Origin: an uncultured Verrucomicrobiota bacterium
Lineage (GTDB): Bacteria > Verrucomicrobiota > Verrucomicrobiia > Palsa-1439
Length of the DNA stretch: 42,279 bases
Assembly: GCA_903825435.1 (NCBI GenBank)
Contig: CAIKAP010000165.1
Coordinates: forward strand, 1-42,279
Reading direction: 5' to 3'
Part shown: piece after piece, positions 27,702 through 40,800 of the stretch
How positions within the stretch are numbered: the stretch's first letter is position 1
Layout: the number at the start of each line of letters is the position of its first letter
The notes under the pieces: model-generated
What the model saw: only the letters and a program-made list of their open reading frames with translations
What the model was told of the DNA's origin: nothing
Database searches by the model: none
Translations under genes and position numbers: made by a program

Positions 27702-27705
<4 letters not shown>
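26896..27705 (-). CDS. Three-Cys-motif partner protein (TcmP-like)
   Basis: About 269 residues. It has WVRRKHHYLDRYCGI, the nucleotide- or SAM-binding-like LDVMAGPGLCKI, LPGSPLIALEHEFTDWMFIESDP and VVAFVDPTGIQQVPWDAL, as in TcmP. TcmP proteins are found beside radical SAM proteins with three conserved cysteines and resemble methyltransferases; their reaction is not established. The radical SAM partner is the next gene, overlapping by 4 bases, which fits the family name. The ATG at 27703-27705 overlaps the HEPN stop (ATGA). Confidence 0.82.
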
Positions 27706-30774
<3,069 letters not shown>

Positions 30775-30798
30775 CTGTTGTACAACTTAGTCAGGTAA

Positions 30799-31218
30799 AT
30801 GAAAGTAAGCATCAAAAGTGATTATGCTTGCCGCGCCATTGAAGCATTGGCGCTGCATCATCCCAACCTGCATCCGCTTTGCATCGAGGAAATCGCCCGA
30901 CGCCGTCATATCCCGCCGAACTACCTTGTCCAGATTCTGCTGGAACTAAAACGTAACGGCCTAATCCAGAGCCGGCGCGGCAAGACGGGCGGGTACTTGT
31001 TGGCGCAGTCACCCCGGCAGATCACGGTCGGCGACGTGTTGCGGGCCGTCCAAGGAGAGGTGATGGACCTGCCGAGTCTGGTGAACCCGGATTGCCCGGA
31101 GGAGATCAAACAGGCTTGGCGCCGCGTGAAGTCCGCCGCCGAGGATGCGGCCAACGCCATCACGTTTGAAGAAATCTGCGCCGCCGCGCGTCATCCATCG
31201 CCGATGTACCATATCTGA
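30799..31218 (+). CDS. Rrf2-family transcriptional regulator
   Basis: 139-residue winged-helix regulator. MKVSIKSDYACRAIEALALHH, then LCIEEIARRRHIPPNYLVQILLELKRNGLIQSRRGKTGGYLLAQSP is the Rrf2 DNA-binding domain. Unlike IscR it lacks the three-cysteine Fe-S motif; only one cysteine (NPDCPEE) is near that place. It is therefore closer to CymR-type regulators, which act through a cysteine-metabolism signal. The NIL-domain gene follows 15 bases later and probably shares the promoter. A palindrome over the promoter suggests autorepression. Confidence 0.88.
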   Translation: MKVSIKSDYACRAIEALALHHPNLHPLCIEEIARRRHIPPNYLVQILLELKRNGLIQSRRGKTGGYLLAQSPRQITVGDVLRAVQGEVMDLPSLVNPDCPEEIKQAWRRVKSAAEDAANAITFEEICAAARHPSPMYHI

Positions 31219-31232
31219 GGGAGGTACCCAAT

Positions 31233-31523
31233 ATGACAGCACGCCCTAAGGAAACAATCCGACTCTGGCTAACTTATCCGCCGAAACTGATCCGTCGTCC
31301 TGCGATCTATGAACTAGGCCACAAATTCGCCGTCGTCACCGACATCCTCCAAGCCAGCGTGACCGAGGACCAGGGAATCCTCTCGCTGGAACTGAAAGGC
31401 GACTGCGCTGAAATCAAGCGGGCTATCGGCTGGTTGCGACGGATCGGCGTGAAAGTCGAGGAGGCAAAAGTTCGCGTCACACGGACGGCTGGACGCTCCG
31501 CGGGCCTAGCGCGGGCGATTTAG
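31233..31523 (+). CDS. NIL-domain protein
   Basis: 96 residues. The NIL domain is normally the C-terminal, ligand-sensing part of the methionine importer ATPase MetN. The visible pattern is RLWLTYPPKLIRRPAIYELGHKF, ILQASVTEDQGILSLELKG and IKRAIGWLRRIGVKVEEAK. Here it stands alone and would be a soluble sensor or adaptor. The GGGAGG before the ATG at 31233 is a strong ribosome-binding site. Position after the Rrf2 gene supports a role in sulfur or methionine metabolism, by inference. Confidence 0.82.
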   Translation: MTARPKETIRLWLTYPPKLIRRPAIYELGHKFAVVTDILQASVTEDQGILSLELKGDCAEIKRAIGWLRRIGVKVEEAKVRVTRTAGRSAGLARAI

Positions 31524-31575
31524 GGCTTTTCCGCCGCGCCAGACTGCGTTACAATACAGGCGCGATAAACCCATC

Positions 31576-32046
31576 ATGGCTGAAACTGTCAAGGAAATCG
31601 CCCAGACACTGCGCCCACCACCAGTGCGCCAGTTCTCCGTATTCCTGGAGAACAAAGTAGGTGTGCTTCTTACCCTCACTCGCACCCTCGGTGACGCCAA
31701 CGTCCATATCTGCGGCATCTCCGTCGTGGACACAGCCGATGCCTCCGTCGTGCGCATGGTCGTGGACGACCCTGACCATTGCCGCGAGGCGCTTCACAGG
31801 GCCACGTTGCCGTTCAGCGAATCCAACATTGTCGGCGTCGAGCTGCCGCGCGGCCCCGAGAAGCTTGACAACGTCCTGCGCCAGCTTGTCGGCGCCGAAG
31901 TCAACATCCAATACACCCACTCTCTCATGATCCGTCCACACGACAAGGCCCTGCTTGCATTGCACTGCGAGGACACCGAGTATGCCCGTGACGTGCTCGA
32001 CAAGGCCGGTTTTGCCGTTCTGGGCCAGAAAGACATCTCCCGCTAA
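31576..32046 (+). CDS. Tandem ACT-domain protein
   Basis: 156 residues. The first ACT domain (about 18-85) has RQFSVFLENKVGVLLTLTRTLGDANVHICGISVVD; the second covers about 86-156. Such proteins are amino-acid-sensing regulators, often found with acetohydroxyacid synthase or beside sulfur-amino-acid genes, but the ligand is not readable. TACAAT at 31551-31556 could be a -10 element of an own promoter. The stop TAA overlaps the next ATG. Confidence 0.82.
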   Translation: MAETVKEIAQTLRPPPVRQFSVFLENKVGVLLTLTRTLGDANVHICGISVVDTADASVVRMVVDDPDHCREALHRATLPFSESNIVGVELPRGPEKLDNVLRQLVGAEVNIQYTHSLMIRPHDKALLALHCEDTEYARDVLDKAGFAVLGQKDISR

Positions 32047-32474
32047 TGAGTCCTTCCCAACCCACTCCCTCCGGCCTCGCCATCGTCATTTGCGATCAAG
32101 TCATCGAAGACAAGCTGACCAATAAAAAATCCCTCATTGGCATCTTCAACAACATCAACGCCACCAGTTTCCCCTGCCGCCACCCGCAAATCAGCATCTT
32201 CGTGTCGCTCACCGAAGGCTGCGGCGAATGCGCCACTCGCCTGCGCATCATCAACGAGGAAACCAACGACGTCGTCGCCGACGTCACCGGCCCGATCCAG
32301 TTTCCTGACATCCACAGCGTCATCGAGTTGGTCTTCAACCTCGTCGGCCTCGTTTTCCCGATGCCCGGCCTCTACTCCATCGAGTTCTACTGCGACGACG
32401 CGCTCGTTCTCGAACGCCGATTCCACGTGACTCACTCTCAGCCTCCCAAAGGCCCGCCGCCAGAAGAGATGTGA
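32046..32474 (+). CDS. DUF6941-family protein
   Basis: 142-residue protein of beta-rich character: AIVICDQVIEDKLTNKKSLIGIFNNINATSFPC, then LRIINEETNDVVADVTGP and VFPMPGLYSIEFYCDDALVLERRFHV. It resembles the small DUF6941-type proteins that read as a single beta-sandwich domain. No function is established. It is coupled to the ACT gene by one-base overlap TAATG, so the pair is co-expressed. Confidence 0.6.
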   Translation: MSPSQPTPSGLAIVICDQVIEDKLTNKKSLIGIFNNINATSFPCRHPQISIFVSLTEGCGECATRLRIINEETNDVVADVTGPIQFPDIHSVIELVFNLVGLVFPMPGLYSIEFYCDDALVLERRFHVTHSQPPKGPPPEEM

Positions 32475-32507
32475 GCAACCATGCGTGAATTTGCGAATTT
32501 CCCTTAA

Positions 32508-32528
32508 AACCCGCTGATTTAGCGGGTT
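32508..32528. terminator. hairpin between convergent genes
   Basis: AACCCGCT (32508-32515) pairs perfectly with AGCGGGTT (32521-32528) around GATTT. It lacks a T-run on the + strand (the following bases are GC then seven A); on the - strand only four T follow. It sits between convergent genes, so a weak bidirectional terminator is likely. Confidence 0.5.
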
Positions 32529-32639
32529 GCAAAAAAAGCTATTTGGCCACCGTTTGCTGTTTTTAGCCACTCTTTGCCATTTTTTGTTTGCAAGGTGTTT
32601 GCACGGAGAGGGCTTGTAAGGAAGAGGTTTGTCAGACCG

Positions 32640-33140
32640 CTAGACAGCCTTGATCATGTACTGTTTTATCTCTGCCAAGAATACAATAGGATCAAACAAC
32701 CCCTTCCCGCTCTTTGGCACCTTCAACTGCCCCTTCACCACCTTCTTTCCACCCTTGAAGTACGACACCCGCCGCTCTTTCTGCCAACGACTTAGTATGC
32801 GGCGTGGGACATTAAAATGCTGACAAATAGGGGTCAGCAACTTCTCCTCGGCGGCTGGCGGCGTTGACTTTAGCACCTCAGCGAGGGCATTCTTGATTTG
32901 ATTCAAGTCAACTGTTGTCAGCATTGACTCCGCAACCGTATCCAGTCGCAGGTCGTCGTCCTCCACCTCAACCACCCACCGCACCACACATCCGCCGTCC
33001 GTGTGCCGCAACACCGGCACTAACGGCGGTAGATCCACTGGCTCATCTTGAAGTAGTGAGTCACGGCTTCGGTCGGGCTCCGGAAAGCGGCGGAGCAACT
33101 CGGAAATCAGATCTTGCAGATTATTCTTGTGCGGCTTCAT
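32640..33140 (-). CDS. Unknown protein with helix-turn-helix-like C-terminus
   Basis: 166 residues, no family recognised. Start taken at ATG 33138-33140 (MKPHKNNLQDLISELLRRFP). The middle is acidic and beta-like (GGCVVRWVVEVEDDDLRL). The C-terminal part, CQHFNVPRRILSRWQKERRVSYFKGGKKVVKG followed by GKGLFDPIVFLAEIKQYM, looks like an excisionase- or MerR-like HTH with a wing. It is AT-richer than the neighbouring genes and is isolated between non-coding stretches. It may belong to a decayed mobile element, but that is speculation. Confidence 0.5.
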   Translation of the reverse strand: MKPHKNNLQDLISELLRRFPEPDRSRDSLLQDEPVDLPPLVPVLRHTDGGCVVRWVVEVEDDDLRLDTVAESMLTTVDLNQIKNALAEVLKSTPPAAEEKLLTPICQHFNVPRRILSRWQKERRVSYFKGGKKVVKGQLKVPKSGKGLFDPIVFLAEIKQYMIKAV

Positions 33141-33610
33141 GGCACCAACGCTACAACCTCGGATCGACACTGCAATACAAAAAAGCATGACGGCAGCATG
33201 AAGTGAGTTCCTGATTGCCTGCAGACCCTACCCCCTACCCCAGCGGGTCGCCGCTCCAAGCGAATACCTCCCAGAGGGCGGCAACGCGATGAAGTACTTT
33301 CAGGAAGCCGCGACCCTGCGGGCCGCGGTGTTTCGTGTGCGGGGCGATTTTAGGACAGAGCGGTCACACCCGCGTGCTGCATCTGTCGGCGGCATGGGGG
33401 TGGATTGGACAACCACAAGTCGCTGTTGGGGGCCGTGTTGCGTTGGCCAAATCCAACCTTGCCAAAGTTCAATGCCCAACCAACATGAAAACCGGACCCA
33501 ATCCGCAACTCAACTTCGTCTTTCGGGTTTCGGGTTTAGTGCTTGTCTTTCGGCTGCTTCCGCTTATTTTTCTCGTGATTTCACTACTTCCAAATCTTTC
33601 CTCTGCCCGC
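33141..33610. other. non-coding stretch with short repeats upstream of the GalU-like gene
   Basis: About 470 bases. It contains tandem TTTCGGG-type units near 33520-33560 and a GC-rich hairpin CCGCG/CGCGG near 33305-33325. The frame upstream of the GalU-like gene is open here and would encode a hydrophobic stretch ([20 protein letters not shown]), but the repeat-derived bases make a genuine signal peptide unlikely. No gene recognised. Confidence 0.4.
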
Positions 33611-33625
33611 ATGGATAAACACGCT

Positions 33626-34465
33626 ATGAAAATTACCAAAGCCGTCATCACAGCCGCCGGTAAAGACCAGCGATCCCTTCCCCTCCAACGTCTCGTCGAT
33701 CGCGACGGCGAGCCTAAGTCTGCCGTCCAGATCATCATCGAGGAAGCCGTCGCCGCTGGTGCCGAGAATATCGTGCTCGTCATTGCGCCCGGTGATGAGG
33801 ACGCCTTCCGTCGTGCCGTCAGCGCACAGGCCCAACGCATCCAATTCATCCCGCAACTAGCGTCCCGCGGCTACGGACACGCCCTTTGGTGCGCGCGCCA
33901 GTTCGTCGGCAACGAACCGTTCCTCCACCTCGTCAGCGACCACCTTTACGTCAGCAATCTCCCCAAACGTTGCGCCCAGCAACTCGTCGAAATCGCTTCC
34001 GCCGACAACTGCGCCGTCTCCGCCGTCCAAGCTACACGCGAGAACATGCTTCCGTACTACGGCACCGTCGGCGGACGCCGTGTCACCCAGCACAAGAACC
34101 TCTACGAGATTGAGAACGTCCTCGAAAAACCCACGCCGACCGAGGCTGAACAACACCTGATCGTCCCCGGTCTGCGCGCCGGTCACTACCTCTGCTTCTT
34201 CGGCATGCACGTGTTGACGCCGACCGTCCTCGAAATCCTCGGCGAATCCACCGGCGGAACCGGCAACATCCAGCTCAGTCCCGCACTCGCCAAACTCGCG
34301 TCGCGCGAACGCTACCTCGCCCTCGAAGTCGCTGGCTCGCGTTACAACATCGGCGTCAAGTACGGCCTCCTCACCGCGCAGCTTGCGCTTGCGCTCCACG
34401 GCGCCGACCGCGACGAAGTCCTCACTCAACTCGTCGAACTGCTCGCCAAACAGAAACACGCATGA
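33626..34465 (+). CDS. GalU-like sugar-nucleotidyltransferase
   Basis: 279 residues with GalU-like organisation: [106 protein letters not shown] and [19 protein letters not shown]. It probably couples UTP and a hexose-1-phosphate. The usual GxGTRxxPxTKxxPK motif is altered to [22 protein letters not shown], so substrate choice may differ. The ATG at 33626 is preferred over the one at 33611. It overlaps the next gene by 4 bases (ATGA). Confidence 0.8.
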   Translation: MKITKAVITAAGKDQRSLPLQRLVDRDGEPKSAVQIIIEEAVAAGAENIVLVIAPGDEDAFRRAVSAQAQRIQFIPQLASRGYGHALWCARQFVGNEPFLHLVSDHLYVSNLPKRCAQQLVEIASADNCAVSAVQATRENMLPYYGTVGGRRVTQHKNLYEIENVLEKPTPTEAEQHLIVPGLRAGHYLCFFGMHVLTPTVLEILGESTGGTGNIQLSPALAKLASRERYLALEVAGSRYNIGVKYGLLTAQLALALHGADRDEVLTQLVELLAKQKHA

Positions 34466-37400
34466 GCCGTTTGGTTTCCATCATCACCGCCGGTGATCCT
34501 GCGACGCGCGATCAATCCCTCGACGCCTTCTGCCGGCAATCGTCGCTCGACGCGCTCCTCGCCGAGGCCGCCGCGCTCGACCGGTTCCGCCGGCAGTCCG
34601 ACAATCTCTACGAACGCGTTCGCGCCCTATTCTTCCTCTATGCCATCTACCGGTTTCACCTACCTCGACACCTGAAGAAGGCCGGGCTGATCCCCTTCGA
34701 CGGCTACACGCATCTTCTCAACCGCCGGTTCGAGGAAGCAATTGACGTCTTCCTTCGTTGCGAACCGTCCGATGGCATCGCCAGCGCGCTAGCCGCCGCC
34801 TACCACGATCTCGGCTTCCAGACGTTGGCAAACCAAGTCCGCCGTAGCGTCCGCTCCGTCCGTGGCAACCAATGGATGTTCCGCATCGGTCATCCCGCCG
34901 ACCAACCGCTCCGCATCCGGCCTGAACTCCTTCGCCAGCCGTTCCCGCTTCTCCGCGAGACTACGCCGGTCCGCATGGACCTCTCGCACAGCGGCTGGTC
35001 TGACATCTTCTTCCTCGGCATGGATTTCCCCGAAGGCGCGCGCGTCCTCAACATCTCCATCGACCTCGGCGTTCACGGACGCGACGCTACACCACGACCG
35101 CCCGTCGAGGCGTATCTGCGCGTCATTGACGAACCGGTGTTGCGCCTCACCAGTGTTGACCTCTGCGCCACCACTGACATCACTGACCTCAACGAAGTCT
35201 TCGACTTCGCCCGTGACTACCTCGGCCTGCTCAAAGCCGCCGTCATTGCCGCCGGCATTGTCCCGCCGGGCATCGAAGGTTCCGGCGAATCACTCCAGGA
35301 CCTCCTCGCCCGCATCGTTGGCCACGGCCTCGGCCTTGAAATTGTCAGCAACGTCAACGGTATCCCGAAAGGCTCGCGTCTCGCCGTCTCCACCACTTTG
35401 CTGGCATCGCTCATCGCCGTGATGATGCGCGCCACCGGCCAAGCGGCTTCCCTGACCGGCCCGTTGGCGGAGAACGAACGCCGGCTCGTCGCCGCTCGCG
35501 CGATTCTCGGCGAATGGCTCGCCGGCTCCGGCGGCGGCTGGCAGGACAGCGGCGGTGTCTGGCCCGCGGCGAAATTGATTCGCGGCGAACTCGCCAAGGA
35601 AGGCGACCCCGAATTTGGCATCAGCCGCGGACGTTTGTTGCCGACGCACACGCCGGTGAAGATCGGCGCGCGGCTTCAAGACTCGCTCGTCCTAGTTCAC
35701 GGCGGCATGGCGCAGAACGTCGGCCCGATTCTGGAGATGGTGACGGAAAAATATCTCCTCCGCTCCGAAACCGAATGGCAGGCTCGCAAGGAAGCGATGA
35801 AAGTCCTCGACGAAGTCGTCGCCGCGTTATGTTCCGGTAATGTTCCGGCCATCGCGGCCGCGACCACGCGCAACTTTTTCGGTCCCATCCAAGCCATCAT
35901 TCCGTGGGCGACGAACCTTTACACCGAGACCGTCATCAACCGGGTCCGCGAGAAGTTCGGCGAGAAGTTTCTCGGTTTCTGGATGCTCGGCGGCATGAGC
36001 GGTGGCGGCATGGGATTCATCTTCGACCCGGCCGTCAAGCCCGCCGCGCAGGAAGCGCTCGGCGAAATCATGGCGACAACGAAACGCGAATTGCAGAACG
36101 CGCTCCCGTTCGCGATGGAGCCGGTCGTGTACGACTTCGCCATCAACGAGCGCGGCACCTGGTGCGACTTGGACGCCGCGCTGTTGCCTGCCGGTTACTA
36201 CGCGCTCATCGTACCGGCGCTGTTGAAGGCCGACCGGTTCAAACTCAGCGCCGCGCGCCGCACCGAACTGGAACGATTCGGCATCGCCTGCCGGACGCAC
36301 CCCGAACTCGCCGGTATGGTTCACACGCTGTTTGACCGGCTTTTCCCGCGCGCCAAGACCGATACCGGCGGCCAATCGTTGCACGACCTCCTCAACAACC
36401 TCGGCTTCGACCGCGTCCAGCACGAACAAATCCGCGCCGACCTTCGGAACGGCCGTATCGGCCTCGCACAGAACCGCCTACCGGCGGCAACGCTCATCGA
36501 GGACGTCCGCCCCGAAGATCTGGCCGCCGCAACCGACGAACACCGGCAACTCGGCCTCGACGCAATTCGCCGGGGCGAAGCGGCGGTCGTCACGCTCGCG
36601 GCGGGCATCGGGAGCCGTTGGACGCAGGGCGCGGGCGTCGTGAAGGCGCTCCATCCGTTCTGCAGGCTCGGCGGAAAGCACCGGAGTTTCCTCGACGTTC
36701 ACATCGCCAAGGCCAACGGCATTCCGCACATTGTCACGACGAGCTACCTCACGCATCGGCAGATCGAACAGGTTGGGTTGCCGGTGATTCTGTCGCCGGG
36801 ACGCGCGGTGGGGTTGCGAATGATACCGATGGTGCACGACCTGCGGTTTGCGTGGGAGGAGACCGCGCACCAGTTGCTCGATGAACAGAAACAGAAAGTC
36901 CGCGACTGCCTGCACGCCGCGCTCATCGGTTGGGCGCAAGCGATGGGCGAGGTGAACGATTACATCGACAACCTCCCGTCGCAATGTCTGCACCCGGTTG
37001 GCCACTGGTTCGAGTTCGCCAACTTGCTCCGCAACGGCACGCTGGCGAAACTGCCGGGCGTTCGCTGGCTGATGCTCCACAACATTGACACCGTCGGCGC
37101 TGACCTCGATCCGTTATTGCTTGGCCAGCACATCGCGAGCGGCGCGTGCCTGAGTTTCGAGGTCATCATGCGCCGGCTTGAGGATCGCGGTGGCGGGTTG
37201 GCGCGCGTCAACGGTCGCGTCCGGCTCGTCGAGGGTCTCGCGATGCCGCGCGAGGAAGACGAGTTCCGGTTGAGCTACTACAACTCGATGACGACGTGGA
37301 TTGACGTGGATAAACTGCTCGCCATCTTCGGCTTGACGCGTGCCGATCTCGGCGATGAGGAGAAGGTGTCGAACGGCATCCGCGCCGTGGCGGCGAAGAT

Positions 37401-37641
37401 GCCGACATATATCACATTGAAGGACGTGAAGAAACGTTGGGGACACGGCCAAGAAGACATCTACCCGGTTGCACAATTCGAGAAACTCTGGAGCGACATG
37501 ACGGCGTTGCCGGAGGTGGACTGCAAGTTCATCGTCGTCCCGCGCCTGCGCGGCCAACAGTTGAAGGACATCGCCCAGCTTGACGGCTGGCTGCGCGATG
37601 GCAGTGCGGCGCACGTCGAATCGTTGTGCGATTGGCGCTGA
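34462..37641 (+). CDS. Bifunctional GHMP sugar kinase / UDPGP-type pyrophosphorylase
   Basis: 1059 residues. After an unassigned N-terminal region, residues 165-570 fit a GHMP kinase close to fucokinase: [20 protein letters not shown] (Fkp-like start), [20 protein letters not shown] at the phosphate loop, [16 protein letters not shown], and [17 protein letters not shown] as motif 3. Residues 690-1059 look like a UDPGP-type uridylyltransferase: [57 protein letters not shown] and [19 protein letters not shown]. It would phosphorylate a sugar at C1 and then make its nucleotide derivative, as Fkp does but with domains reversed. It is translationally coupled to the GalU-like gene. Sugar identity is unknown. 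Confidence 0.75.
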   Translation: MSRLVSIITAGDPATRDQSLDAFCRQSSLDALLAEAAALDRFRRQSDNLYERVRALFFLYAIYRFHLPRHLKKAGLIPFDGYTHLLNRRFEEAIDVFLRCEPSDGIASALAAAYHDLGFQTLANQVRRSVRSVRGNQWMFRIGHPADQPLRIRPELLRQPFPLLRETTPVRMDLSHSGWSDIFFLGMDFPEGARVLNISIDLGVHGRDATPRPPVEAYLRVIDEPVLRLTSVDLCATTDITDLNEVFDFARDYLGLLKAAVIAAGIVPPGIEGSGESLQDLLARIVGHGLGLEIVSNVNGIPKGSRLAVSTTLLASLIAVMMRATGQAASLTGPLAENERRLVAARAILGEWLAGSGGGWQDSGGVWPAAKLIRGELAKEGDPEFGISRGRLLPTHTPVKIGARLQDSLVLVHGGMAQNVGPILEMVTEKYLLRSETEWQARKEAMKVLDEVVAALCSGNVPAIAAATTRNFFGPIQAIIPWATNLYTETVINRVREKFGEKFLGFWMLGGMSGGGMGFIFDPAVKPAAQEALGEIMATTKRELQNALPFAMEPVVYDFAINERGTWCDLDAALLPAGYYALIVPALLKADRFKLSAARRTELERFGIACRTHPELAGMVHTLFDRLFPRAKTDTGGQSLHDLLNNLGFDRVQHEQIRADLRNGRIGLAQNRLPAATLIEDVRPEDLAAATDEHRQLGLDAIRRGEAAVVTLAAGIGSRWTQGAGVVKALHPFCRLGGKHRSFLDVHIAKANGIPHIVTTSYLTHRQIEQVGLPVILSPGRAVGLRMIPMVHDLRFAWEETAHQLLDEQKQKVRDCLHAALIGWAQAMGEVNDYIDNLPSQCLHPVGHWFEFANLLRNGTLAKLPGVRWLMLHNIDTVGADLDPLLLGQHIASGACLSFEVIMRRLEDRGGGLARVNGRVRLVEGLAMPREEDEFRLSYYNSMTTWIDVDKLLAIFGLTRADLGDEEKVSNGIRAVAAKMPTYITLKDVKKRWGHGQEDIYPVAQFEKLWSDMTALPEVDCKFIVVPRLRGQQLKDIAQLDGWLRDGSAAHVESLCDWR

Positions 37642-37689
37642 AGCTTAACCAACGCAACCAGAACATTGTTTGGCGGAAGGAGAATTCAA

Positions 37690-37803
37690 GTGGTTGTTTT
37701 GACATTTTCCACGCCTCAAGGAATGCCCCCGGGATTTTGGTTTACGATTGGAGTTTTTAGTGCGATCTACCGCTTGAACGCTGCTCTTGCAAGCGACGAC
37801 TAA
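37690..37803 (+). CDS. Possible 37-residue small ORF
   Basis: GTG at 37690 is preceded by AAGGAG (37677-37682) at 7 bases, an excellent ribosome-binding site, and the frame ends at TAA 37801-37803. The product has a short hydrophobic segment (PPGFWFTIGVFSAIYRL) and a hydrophilic end. No family. It fills most of the gap between the fusion gene and the glucosidase, and may instead be a leader for the latter. Confidence 0.35.
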   Translation: MVVLTFSTPQGMPPGFWFTIGVFSAIYRLNAALASDD

Positions 37804-37823
37804 TTGCGATAATAGCCATCATT

Positions 37824-40800
37824 ATGAATCTTAATCGCCGCGGTTTCTTTCGGGTCACAGGAGTCAGCACGATGGCTTTGCTGGCATCGCGCCTAGAAAT
37901 GATGGCAGGGCCGTTTACGCGTGAGGACTTCGAAAAGCTCATTCCCGCAGACAAGAAACTGCGACCGGAGTGGCTGAAATCGCTATTTGAACGAGGTACA
38001 CCCACGGTCTATCGTGGCGCGGAATTGGAGAAGATTGGCATGCCAATCGGCGGCATCTGCACGGGCCAACTCTATCTCGGCGGCGATGGTCGGTTGTGGC
38101 ACTGGGATATTTTTAACTTGCCGCAGGCGAGTAATTTTACAAACGGCAGCGGCCCCAACTACGCCAAACCGCCCATGCCTCATTACCCGATTGAACAGGG
38201 GTTTGCGATTCGCATCGGCCAAACTACGCGCACGCTCGACAGCCGAGGATTCGCTGATGTCCAGTTCCGAGGACAGTATCCGATGGCGTTTTTGGATTAC
38301 CGGGCGGACGATTGTCCGGTGACCGTAGGACTCGAGGCGTTTACGCCGTACTGTCCGCTCAACGTCGCTGACTCCTCGTTGCCGGCTACGGTAATGCGGT
38401 TCGTTGTGAAAAACACCAGCAATGCCCCAGTCGATGTGGAATTGACCGGTACGCTGGAAAATGGTGTCTGCCTCCGCACCGGACAACCCGGCTTGGGTCA
38501 GCGACTCAACCGAGTGACACGCGAACCGGGTTTGACACTGTTGCAGTGTACAGCAGAGAAAGCCCCACAAACAACAGTGACAGAGAAGCGTCCGGATATC
38601 GTGTTTGAGGATTTCGAGAAAGGATACGAGAACTGGACTGTCGAAGGTAAAGCGTTTGGAGAGCGACCAGCCCGCGGTACGTTGAATGGACAAAACCCTG
38701 TGAGTGGCTTCGAGGGCAAAGGGCTGGTCAACTCATTCCTGCCCGGCGATGACGCGAAGGGCAAGCTCACATCGAAGTTGTTCCAGGTTGAGCGTCGGTA
38801 TATCGCTTTTCTCATTGGAGGCGGCAGCCACAAGGGTAAAACCTGCATCAATCTGCGCGTCGGAAAGAGAGTGGTGCATACCGCAACCGGCAAAGACAAT
38901 GAACACTTGGAGTCAGTTTTTTGGGATGTGTCCGACCTCCAAGGTAGCGAAGCCTGCATCGAGATTGTGGATGCTGCAACTGGTCCATGGGGCCACATCA
39001 CCGTCGACCAGATCGTATTCACTGATGCGCCGCTGGCCAATGTGAATCTCAAATCACAGCCGGACTTTGGCTCGATGGGCCTGACGCTACTGGGCGTGCC
39101 GGCTGAACAGGCGAGCCCGGATGCGGCAGCGCCGTTTGGCGAGAAGCTCGTCGGCTCGCTTGGGCGCACCATGAGGCTTGCGCCGGGTGCGGAGGCGGAG
39201 GCAACGTTTGTTTTGACGTGGTTCTTTCCGACAGCGCTTTGCGGTCACCACGGTGTGTTTGTTGGCGGTCCGCAACTACCTCGCTCTTATGCAAACCGGT
39301 TCGACTCTGCTGGCGCTGTCGCGCGACACGTGGCTGCAAACTTCGACCACCTAGCCGGGCAGACGCGGCTGTGGAATCAGACGTGGTACGATTCGACATT
39401 ACCGTACTGGTTTCTCGACCGCACATTCGCGCCAATCTGCACGCTGGCGACGAGCACGTGCTATCACTTCAATACCGGCCGCTTCTACGCCTTCGAAGGC
39501 GTGTACTGCTGCGCCGGCACCTGTCAGCATGTCTGGAACTATGCGCAGTCGGTTGGCCGCATTTTTCCTGAACTGGAGCGCGACCTGCGCCAGCGGACCG
39601 ATTTCGGTACGGCGTGGCATGAGAACGGTGCGATGGATTTCCGAGGTGAATATCACCGCGCGGTAGCGCATGATGGCCAATGCGGCGTGATCCTGCGCGC
39701 CTACCGGGAACATCAGACAGCGGTAGACGACACGTACCTGCGCGCTTGTTGGCCGCGCATCAAGAAATCTATCGAGTACTTGATGGCACAAGACGGCGAC
39801 GAGAACGGCCTTCTCGAAGGGGCACAGGCCAACACGCTTGATGAGACGTGGTATGGTCCGATGGCATGGATCAGTTCGATGTACGTCGGGGCACTGCGTG
39901 CCGGCGAGGCAATGGCCAGCGAGATGGGCGATACCACCTTTGCGAAACGTTGCCGGATGATTGCTGAACGGGGCACCAAAAACATCGTAAAAGAACTGTT
40001 CAATGGTGAGTACTTCATTCACAAGCTTGACCCGAAACACCCCAACACCACGAATAGCAACGACGGCTGCCACATTGACCAGTGCATGGGCGATGCACTC
40101 GCCCGACCATTGGGGTTGCCGCGCGTGTTGCCGGCTAAGGAGACGCGGTCTGCCCTTGAGGCGCTCTGGAAATACAACTTCACCCCCGACACAGGCGGCT
40201 ACATGAAAGCCATGCAGCAGCACATCAAGGGTGGACGCTGGTACGCAATGCCGGGTGAAGCTGGTGTGGTTATGACTTCTTGGCCGCGCGGTGGGGCTGA
40301 TCGTACCAGCCATAAAAAAGGCGGCGGTTGCGCCTATTACTTCAACGAGGTCTGGACCGGGCAGGAACACCAACTCGCCGCGTTGATGCTCTGGGAAGGT
40401 CTGGTGGAGAAAGGTCTCGCCGTTGTCCGCGCTGTACACGACCGTCATCATGCCGCGTTGCGTAATCCGTACAACGAAATCGAATGCAGCGATCACTATA
40501 CCCGTGCAATGGCGAGCTACGGCGCTTTCCAAGCTGTGTGTGGTTTCGAGTACCACGGACCTCACGGTCACATCGCTTTCGCTCCGCGCCTCACGCCGGA
40601 GAATTTCAAGGCAGCGTTCACGGGCGCGGAAGGATGGGGCAGTTTTAGCCAGAACACACGGAAGGCCGAGATTACAGTGAAATGGGGCAAGCTGCGGGTA
40701 AAGACATTCTCATTGGCGGCTGCGAAGGTGGCAAAGGTCATCGTGAATGGCCGTGCGGCCGATTTCAGCCAAGAGACCAAGGGTGACAAGGTATTGGTGA

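Noticed and set aside
33335-33625. N-terminal extension of the GalU-like protein with hydrophobic segment
   Set aside because: Cytosolic nucleotidyltransferases do not carry signal peptides, and the bases include short repeats; the conserved start [12 protein letters not shown] is at 33626.
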